From Prostheceraeus crozeri (Eukaryota; Platyhelminthes; Polycladida; Euryleptidae): a stretch of 64,000 nt of DNA. Numbering within the stretch: position 1 is the stretch's first letter; each line of letters starts with the position of its first letter. Of the stretch, positions 55,747-64,000 are shown piece after piece. The stretch covers positions 1 through 64,000 of the forward strand of contig CAJQUW010012520.1 in assembly GCA_907163375.1 (NCBI GenBank). The letters run 5' to 3'. The position numbers and the translations under genes are program-made. The notes beneath the pieces are model-generated. The model saw only the letters and a program-made list of their open reading frames with translations. It was not told where the DNA came from and did no database searches.

Positions 55747-56595
55747 ATAGTTGGCAGTCTTGTTATATAGACTTAGCGTCTCATGTGTCTGCAGGCATCA
55801 GAGGCTAAACAATGTGATAGGACCTCAATTTCATGCTCAGGAAAGACAGAACATGCTTAGCGGTTCATCCGTGGTTCAAGCGGCAACGCAGACAACCGTA
55901 GACGACGCGCAAACTATAAACGCTCGCCCGCGCGTATTCATAAACATTTCCCATGTTTTAACAGCAACAGATCAAGTGATTTCTGACTCTAAGTGCAGTG
56001 CGTACGTACGCGGGTAGAAGAATAGAATGTCCTTAACCACGGATGTTTGGGGTGTTCCGTAATTACGCGTGAATTACTCGTGGCATGTCACTTAGTGATT
56101 GCTTTAACAAAATACTCCACTAATAATTAGAGATGCTATAAAATAATCGATCGTGATTCAAAGTATCATGCGAAATATGTATTTTAAAGATATTTTAGAC
56201 GCCTCTCCTGAAAATGTCTGTCTCGAACTTGTTGGATATAATCCACTTTGAGCGGCTATAACTTTTTCTAGGCTACCAATTGACATCAGGGATCGCAATT
56301 CATCCAAGGAAAAAACGGAAAATCGGGAAAAACCGGGGATTTGAATGCACAATTTTGGTCTTTTTACATTAAGCTAAGACTAATTTCGCAAAGAAAAAAC
56401 GGAAAATTGCGATCCCTGATTGACATGTTATTTTCTTCAACTAAAAAAATATCTCAGTTTTCGAAACACTACTTATTGTCTCAATTTTCACAAAAGATGT
56501 TCTATGGGAGTCATGCCAAATGGTTTTTCTGAAGTAGCTTTTAATTTCTCCAGTGTAGTTTTGAAGACAAATCAGTATCGATCATTTAAAAAACA
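55747..56595. other. Non-coding DNA with partial MITE copy
   Basis: 56,036-56,085 repeats the inner half of the hairpin element (accacggatgtttgg, cgtaattacgcgtg). 56,306-56,330 and 56,391-56,414 share ggaaaat-type direct repeats. No gene seen. Confidence 0.45.
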
Positions 56596-58335
56596 TTAAC
56601 CTTCTAACGGTCAGCGTATGACCCCACTGGTTCTAATATCAATTATCCCCCAGTTATAAGCAAAATTGGGTCTTCTGTAGGCTGCAGTTGTAATAAGCGT
56701 TGTACCAGTATATCTTAGAACATGCAAATAGGCTTATTTTATGCATGCTACTGCATGTGCAATGTGCAAAGAGGTCATAATGGTAAATGGGGTCACAAGC
56801 TGACCCCACGTATCCACAGTGTAATGACAATTATCTCCACAGTTATAATAAACATCAATAATAAACATAATTGCGTCTCAAAAGTAGCCGGTTGTAGCAG
56901 CAAACGTTGTATATCGACATGTTTTGGCACTAGCTAAGTACAGCTGAGCGTATTTTGTGGATGAATGTATGTGCAATCTCATGTACTGTTCCTGGTACTT
57001 TGCTGCTCCGTTTTCCTTTCAGAACTAGGAGACATTTTGAATTGTTTACGTCATTATATCCCACATATTGTCTGTAGTCAAAACAAAGTAAATTGTATCT
57101 AAAACTTAATACAGTACGTTGTCTATCAAAAATACTATACATGTAATTGCAAACCCCATGTGCAGTCAAGGGCATGAGTAACAGAAAATGTGATCCTTGC
57201 AGATAAAAGTAGTACAAACACTGCACCTTATTGTAGCTTTCCTGTCCAAATTCCTTGGGCATGATTTGCAACGTCCACGCTTTGGGGAAGAATCCCCAGT
57301 TGCATTCAGTTTTAATCTGGGCTGAAGAGGACCTTGGACTACGTCTGGACAGCGTCTTCCGACAAAATCTTCAATCAATTGAGAGCCGACGATGACAATA
57401 AATGAACAATAATGAACAATAAATGAATTTACTGTAGCAGTGTCGATAATAAAAGAAAATACCACCATGGGCCATCGACGAGTCCTTCTCTTGCAGCTAT
57501 ATGTGCTGAGGAGTTTGTCCAAGGTGTCGACCCCACCCTTGAAGTTGAAGCAATCGTCTTCAAGGTCAGCACTTGTCAGATAATCGTATGTTATTTCGCT
57601 CTCTCTTGTCTCTGTACTTCGAAATCACGCAACCACCGATGCATCGAGGTCACGTGATGGGTGCAGAAGCGGATTGCTTGAGTCAGAGCAGCATGCAGTA
57701 ACAAATATAATTGATGATTCGGAATGATGATTTCGTAACATAGACTGTTATAAATTGGCTGTAGACCCACCCCTATCAAGAAAATGCGTAGGTAGCCTAT
57801 ATATGCATAGGCCTATTACTCTAATAATGGAGATACGAACAATCTAAACTATGTAATGCATGCATTATAGTCTGTAAAACCTAGTTCACTTGAAAGAAAC
57901 TAGTAAGAAAATTGTTTCAAGAAACAACAATCTTATGCATACTCTAGGTCTAAATGTAGACTTTAGGCTTACAGTTGAAATGAGACAATTTGACCCAACA
58001 AAATGTTCAAATTATTGGTTCGATATGTCAAGTATGCCGGCAGTATCAAAATAGTCGCTTCTAACAACTTGATCATGATATAACCTTTCGTAAATTACAA
58101 TGTTGGACGTGGGTCAGCATATGACCCCTCAGTGTATATTTTTTAATTTTGAAGCCGATGAGCGATGTAGATAAGGACAGCGATAATCCAAATAAGTATG
58201 TTAGCACTTATTTTGACCTCAACATATTCTGAGAATTGTCACAAGCAGTTACCCATATTCACTCATGTTTACTGAATAAACATGATCATGAAAAATGATG
58301 TGGGGTCATACGCTAACCCCAATTCGTTAGGTTAA
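56596..58335. mobile_element. Internally deleted piggyBac element
   Basis: TTAA at both ends (56,596-56,599 and 58,332-58,335). Inward of them, tcagcgtatgaccccac on the left matches the reversed right end ttagcgtatgaccccac. Internal copies of the same inverted motif lie at about 56,787 and 58,110 (gggtcagcatatgaccc). About 1.74 kb. It contains only the 3' part of a transposase gene. Confidence 0.75.
57166..57600 (-). pseudogene. piggyBac transposase C-terminal fragment
   Basis: The minus-strand frame contains FKGGVDTLDKLLSTYSCKRR, including the third catalytic Asp region of piggyBac (GGVD), then RRWPMVVFSFIIDTATVN and a C-terminal cysteine-rich zinc domain (CKSCP, CSVC, CYSC). The first two catalytic Asp regions are missing, so the gene is inactive. 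A short tandem duplication of attgttcattta lies within it. Confidence 0.8.
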
Positions 58336-59398
58336 TCAAGCTATGAAAATGGATTGCGATCTGTTTTTCTGCAATTTTTTAGACAGCTATTAACCTTTTG
58401 AGACCGGAAACAAAAATTGCTACACTGCTCCATTACCGTTCTCAAAATATCCATGACGTGCAATGAACGCGCCATTCGCTCATCTACAGCTCCCCAGTTG
58501 CTGAGTGAACGATGGGAAAATAAAACAGCGATGACGTACGCGGTGTATGGTTCATGCTTGGGTAGTTGGGGCAGTAAGTCGGACAGGAACCTAAGTGCCC
58601 GTATGACGTGCTCCGCACTAGTGTTTCGAGTTGGGGTAACTTACCGGTAAGTTACCGCGGTAAGTTACCGGTAACTTAAGATAAATTACCGCCTAAGTTA
58701 CCGGTAATTTATATCCGGCAAAAAATCGTAGGCCTACCGCTGTAGGCCTAGGCTACTCCTAAATTTGCGTGATAGAGATAGCCTAATTGCTGCTAGTGCC
58801 AATACATCTAACCAGGCCTAGTATACGGCACCACGGTCGGTAGTCTAAGCTATTCGATGACAATGATAAATCCTGCGCGCGATGCATCCTACAATGGTGG
58901 GACAACTCAATGCGACAGCAATTTCAACAGGACCTAGCATAGTACCGGGCACTGATGAAATAAATAAAATAAGACTAATTGTAGGTTCCATTTGTTGTCA
59001 AGCTAGAATGGAGGTTTGTAGGACCTAGGTCTAAATAATTGCATGTAGTCCTCGACTCCGCTTCAAGGCATCAGGCTTACATTTACAATTTCTCATCGAT
59101 GACACGAAAAGTATCTATTATTGCAACATCTTTCCTACGCGAGTCTCTAGGACTTCTTATCGCCCATCGGTGAGAATTTGTTACATACCTAACCGTTTCA
59201 GCAGCCCGGATTTCAACTTTATTAGCCTATTTACGTAAAATGCTACTTACGAAGTTCTGCACATTAGTCTTTTATCATTTTGATATCGATCGTCCATATT
59301 AGCTTATTCAAATTCCAATTAAATCTCGCCACATAAGCGTATGCCACCAGAAAATCCAACTACTTTAAACTAAAAAGTCTGATGATATTAAGTTGATC
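58336..59398. other. Non-coding DNA, no gene seen
   Basis: No domain-bearing ORF. Contains the palindromic repeats at 58,636 and several TAGGCCTA-type palindromes (58,731-58,755). Confidence 0.45.
58636..58712. repeat. Nested TTACCGGTAA palindromes
   Basis: gtaacttaccggtaagttac is a perfect 20-bp palindrome. It is followed by cgcg, a second palindrome taagttaccggtaactta and a third partial unit. Confidence 0.85.
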
Positions 59399-62300
59399 TT
59401 AACGGTTGTCCTGCTGACTCTATGAATTTGCTTCACCTGCTAACCCGGGTTTTTAGGACCCTTAGTTTAATTTCATGTTTTTCCAACGCTTAAAAAGAGT
59501 AAGCAAATATTTTGGTAATGGATTATATTTGCACATACAAGTAACGCGTAAACTCGGCACAAAAAGTTACTTTTGTCGATACGTGACACACAGGCTATAC
59601 ATGTACATGTAAATTTAGCAAGGGCCACAAGAAGAGCACAGGAGAGATCTGTGCTCATTACAACGTGGTTTGCGGCATTTGGGGCAAATACAATTTGTCT
59701 TCCGGTCCTTATGCTTGTCACAAAACGCACACCTTACCTTTCTCTGTAGGCCTATCCTCTCCACTTGAGCAGCTGTGGGCTCGGGTAAATCGTACCCGAG
59801 CGACTTGATTGCATTTGCTGTCGATGCATGTATTTGATTCAGGTTCTGCAATCGTTTTTGCATATGAGCGTGGATTAGCTGATACCCAAGGGCCTTCAAG
59901 AATGCGTAATGTTGTTCTTGTTTTCGTGACTCATTCGGATGACGCGAGCTGTAAATGATACTGGCATTGTTTGTCGAAACGTCAACCATGTTTGAAAATA
60001 TGGCATATGGCCATCGCCTGAACTTCCTTTTGCAGGTTAGACCTCTGAGACGTTTGTCTGCGATATCCACACCTGATTTGGTACGATTGTATTCCAGAAT
60101 GGAGATTGCTTTTGTATTCCGTTCAGGTGTGGGAACGGTAGGATGGAAGCTGTCCAAGAGCAGTACAGGTTTGGCTCCTTTATCCCAAAAGGATACGAGG
60201 AAGGTTCCATGCTGCTCTTCCTTGTAAATTTTTGTATCCTTTCTTTGTCGACCTTCTGTTGAACGAGCGTCAGATGGAATTGATCTACTGTTGGACTTTA
60301 CCGTACCGATATAAGTTATGTTTTTCTCGCGCAATGAATTTACCAATTCCATAGAGGTAAACCAGTTATCTCCTGAAAATCAATAAAAAAATACTCAATT
60401 GTTTTTATTTGGGTAAGCTATAAAGCCATACAGATTGAAAATTTGCGAAAATCGCTAGAAATAACAAGTATAATTAATTTCGTTGTGATAGAAAGTTATA
60501 GACATAAAAGCTAACTAGGCCTATGTAATAATCAGAAAAAATAATATTTTATTAGCCTAACAATCTTTGGGCAAAACTTGTTTTGCTGTGTTGTAGGCTA
60601 AACCGCGTAACATTCGATATAATATCAGTACTACAGCATGGTAACGATTTGTATAATGAACTTACCGGTCAAATTTCTCCCGGAACCAAAAAACGGTCTC
60701 ATCAAATGCATTGAAACGCCATGTGTAGTAATCCTTTCTCCAGGTCTTATGCTACCGACTCCAATGTAAATGAATCCATTCAACATATAGAAGGATTCGG
60801 CATCGCACAACCAGAATAACTTGATGCCAAACTTGCCCGGTTTCGAACTCATATATTGCTTGAACTTAACTCTACCATGATATTCCAGTAGCTGCTCGTC
60901 TATCGTCAAGTAAGGACTTGCAGTAAAAAAATGACGTAGGTTGGAGATGAATTCCTCAAAAATCTCACGAACGGGTGCAAGGACATCAGATCGATCTCTC
61001 CTGAGACGGTCATCAAAGCGTAACCAAGCCTTGATTTGTTGAAACCTTTCGCGAGACATCGTTGCCGGACAAACAGTAAAACCATTCCGAGCCGACCACA
61101 ACTCATCCACATCACGGTAATTGGAACGGAATGCACCTAGAAACAAAATGAATAGAGTATTAGAAAAGCTTAAAATTTATGGATAGATAATCTAATAGAA
61201 GCAAACTAGATTATTCATGAATAGAAGGGCCTACAAGAAATGTATGCCATCAACTAAAAAACATTTGTTTCCTATTTTTTTATTATATTACTACACACAA
61301 TTTCTACTCAAAATAATAATAACGATATAATAACTAATAGTGTCATTACTGTGTAACCTACATGTACATACTTTACAACTTTTCTTATGTATCTTCATAT
61401 AGACCTATATTTATATAACTTCAAGAATATGTATAGCCTACTTACCCAATAATATCAGCAAACCAACAAAGGCTTGAAGCTCCTCCATGTCAATAGGTCT
61501 AAAAACCTTACGCTTATCCTGATGTCTCATGTTCCAATCAAATACAATGCGCCTGCCTTGAAGATTCGTATAGTGCAAAACCTTGATGAGTGCTTTCTCC
61601 ATAAAGATGAGAAATGATTCCATTTCAGTTTGTGGATTAGTACCGGGCGTAGGAATTTCAACATCGTATTATATTTCTCAGAGGTTCTCGCCCGTGACGA
61701 TGTGATGTTTCATTAGATGGTGTCCAAGCAATACCTGAAGGAGACACAAGACGAGAATTGATAGTAGAGGTTTCGTTTTGAGTTTCATCATTATCTGTGT
61801 CTGAATCCGATTCCATCACATGAACTTGGTCATTTTCTAACTCATCATCGTTTAGCAATTCGTGAGTAACATCTTCCTGTTCCTGCAGATCATTTCTATC
61901 GCCGACTTCTTCATTATTAGTTTCAACTTCCAGTATATTCTCATAATCATCTTCAGAATCAGCTGCTTCCGCATAGCGAGAAATGTTCACACGGCACTGA
62001 CGCTTCGGTCTGCTCATCATGAAAGCAAAAGTTGGAATGAAATGCTAAGACGATTGATGTAACTTTGAGAATGCAATTTCATTGGTCAGATATTCAGCCA
62101 ACGATTGCCGAGTAATTGCAGCTGAATCACATCGTTGTCAAGCTGCCGGCGTAGACAAATAACCGTTTTTATTTTAGTTTTTGACATCGGGCCTCCAGAA
62201 CCCTGGTTGGCAGGTGAAGCATTCATACATCACAACATTTAAATAAATAATAGATAGAAGCTTTAGTCTGAACTACGCATTGAAAACATCAAAAGAATAA

Positions 62301-62404
62301 AAGTCACGGAAGATCTTTGTAAAATATTCAATATTTACTTATTTACATAAGATTGAAAATCGAAAAAACCTAAAATACCCGGCTTAGCAGGACAACCGTT
62401 TTAA
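59399..62404 (-). mobile_element. Nearly complete piggyBac element
   Basis: TTAA flanks at 59,399-59,402 and 62,401-62,404. Terminal repeats cggttgtcctgct (left) and agcaggacaaccg (right). Subterminal inverted repeats gcttcacctgctaacc (about 59,431) and, reversed, gcttcacctgccaacc (about 62,200) sit at unequal distances from the ends, as known for piggyBac. Size about 3.0 kb, one transposase gene. Confidence 0.9.
59615..62020 (-). pseudogene. piggyBac transposase, three exons, two frameshifts
   Basis: Cuts and pastes the element at TTAA. Exon 1 spans 62,020-61,446, exon 2 61,136-60,666 and exon 3 60,371-59,615. Both introns have GT-AG borders (G/GTAAGT donors; ttgtttctag and gattttcag acceptors) and join in phase. 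An acidic N-terminus is followed by the DDD core: TIDEQL (about 60,910), DNW at 60,369 and SGVDIADK (about 60,075), then a C-terminal cysteine-rich zinc domain (CAFC, CICPKC, CSSC). Total length about 600 codons is typical. Single-base shifts near 61,670 (exon 1) and 60,359 (just after DNW) disable it. The three catalytic Asp codons are intact. Confidence 0.85.
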
Positions 62405-64000
62405 GATACCCAGAAAAAATAGCCGGACATTTTTTCAGCACATATGAGGCAAAACAAAATGGATATTCAGTATTTTTTAATGGAATCTAAAAACATGAGT
62501 AAAATTTGCTTCAATGATAGGCTGGATGGATTTTTGAATAACAAGAATGGTCAAAACCAGTACACACACGAATAAGAGGAAAATATCCACTTTTCACAAT
62601 TACTGCATACATAGTAGAACTATTCCACCATCAAAAACAATCCCTTCGACAACAATAACAAATTTCCATAAGAAACAATTTGGTTTGGTTATTTGTAGCA
62701 ATGAAAATGCACACGGTTTGACATAGAAAAATTATCCAAGGAGTTTGTCACAAGGAAACTGTGTTAAGTCGATCTTTCGTTTAGCTTGAAAAGGACCATA
62801 CTCAAGTTTCAACGCCTGCAAGTTTTAACTACTGACCCATTTTACTTTGTATCTGGAAAACAGGCGATTAAGACGTGAAGATCATTCTACCCATTAGTGT
62901 CATCGGAAAAATTCTCAATTAGAATAAGACAAGTGAAAATTGACGAGAATAAGACGTTAACGAAAATTGGCCGATAAAATTAAAGAAATAGTGAAAAATA
63001 TTTATCATCATGCTAATTTCCTCTCTGACCACATTTTTCCGTAATGAGAATTTTCTGACGACATGAAAATATTAAGTTATCCATAAGTCTGAACAACCTG
63101 TATTCTAAATACATGTAGTAAATCAAGTGATTCAGTGATTATACCAATGATCAGCACAGGCCCTCTGAAAGACAAATTTTCATTTAATCACATTGAAGCT
63201 ATGAGCTTTCCGTTTTGTCGATACACAGGATTGATGATTTCATCTCATATTTTTATGACGCGTGTAGGTTACTATGATGTATCAAACTTAAAGAAACGAT
63301 TACGACTCAACATTCTGGTTGCCCATCTTATGTACAAAATTAAAGAGAATTATAAAAAGAAATTTGGCTACCTATCAAAATTGCTGATCAGTAATGCCTT
63401 GAGGGAACGTAGTTTATCTCTATTAGGTGTATATGTATGTTATCGCTCAAAAATGAACCAAATAGGTCCGAATTATAATAAAATGCACTTGCTGATTAAG
63501 GATTGAAAGTAAAATAATAAAGGCTCTATCAAAAATATAACATCAGAATAGAAACATAATAAAAACAATTGACAGAATATACAAAATGAGTAGGAGAACT
63601 TGCCGATACAACATTGTTCGCAAGTATTGAAACAATAGACTAAGCTGAAATCAGAAAAATGCGATCAGCAGTCAACTTAAGTCAGCAGCATCGCTTAATT
63701 AGCAGGCGTAAAGTTTTGACATGTTGACTGTAGACGAATGACGACCATTATTGCATCGTATCAAGCATCAGTTCGTTTACCTCAGGAAAAAGATAAGAGC
63801 TACATCATGGCCCAACTTCCAGTTCTCAGCTGCAATAATAAACTCAATTTTGGCAACTAAGAGATATACTTGTGCAATTCGACATCGCAGATTCCAGATC
63901 TACTTTCGGAATTGCGATATTAGAATTTTTCTATGTATAAAATATACCGGTATATTAAGTAGTTTTACATGTGCTTGTACATGCACTGCAATGTATTTTT
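62405..64000. other. Non-coding DNA, no gene seen
   Basis: AT-rich. A frame of about 120 codons at 63,147-63,506 has no recognisable domain and is not called. Confidence 0.45.

Noticed and set aside
63147-63506. 120-codon ORF near the right end
   Set aside because: No recognisable domain, and not beyond what AT-rich random sequence with retroelement debris can give.

Overview
The window is animal genomic DNA, AT-rich and crowded with transposable elements; I see no convincing host protein-coding gene. The element mix (CR1/jockey-group LINEs, a Penelope-like GIY-YIG fragment, a Maverick/Polinton, a hAT MITE, two piggyBac elements) and the many short TAGGCCTA-type palindromes suggest a marine invertebrate. 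An echinoderm or another invertebrate deuterostome is a guess, not a result.

Layout. 1-14,160: mostly non-coding DNA with a 5'-truncated LINE (793-2,266), a Penelope-like endonuclease remnant (about 2,790-3,210, minus), a decayed LINE (about 6,075-7,165), a hAT-type MITE (10,914-11,300) and a CpG-rich inverted-repeat element (13,872-14,137). 14,161-54,348: a giant foldback structure. A left arm of about 6.6 kb and a right arm of about 6.7 kb are inverted copies of each other around a 5.5 kb unique centre. Each arm holds about 320-bp tandem repeats, a TATA-containing candidate promoter, a first-exon-like coding block (intact on the right, frameshifted on the left) and a repeat array next to the centre. 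The centre holds a 380-codon ORF for a zinc-finger-like, acidic, coiled-coil protein. I recognise no known transposase in this structure.

The left foldback arm is split by a 21.3 kb Maverick/Polinton (17,063-38,373) with terminal inverted repeats starting AG and a 6-bp target duplication. The right arm keeps the matching empty site (51,238-51,243), which proves the insertion and its boundaries. Polinton genes, mostly broken: a coiled-coil membrane protein (left end, with its 5' part repeated in the right terminal repeat), protein-primed DNA polymerase B, a cysteine-motif protein, a coiled-coil protein, a small capsid-type protein, a double-jelly-roll-type major capsid protein, a Gly-rich hydrophobic small protein, a phospholipase A2-integrase fusion and an adenain-type protease. 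No packaging ATPase is visible. A complete-looking LINE (25,797-29,445) is nested in it, and about 3.5 kb of anonymous DNA (31,228-34,744) follows the capsid gene.

54,349-64,000: a GA microsatellite, a long-hairpin MITE (55,605-55,746), an internally deleted piggyBac (56,596-58,335) and a nearly complete piggyBac (59,399-62,404) with TTAA ends, subterminal inverted repeats and a three-exon transposase carrying two single-base frameshifts.

Order of events: foldback structure first, Polinton into its left arm second, LINE into the Polinton third, then decay.
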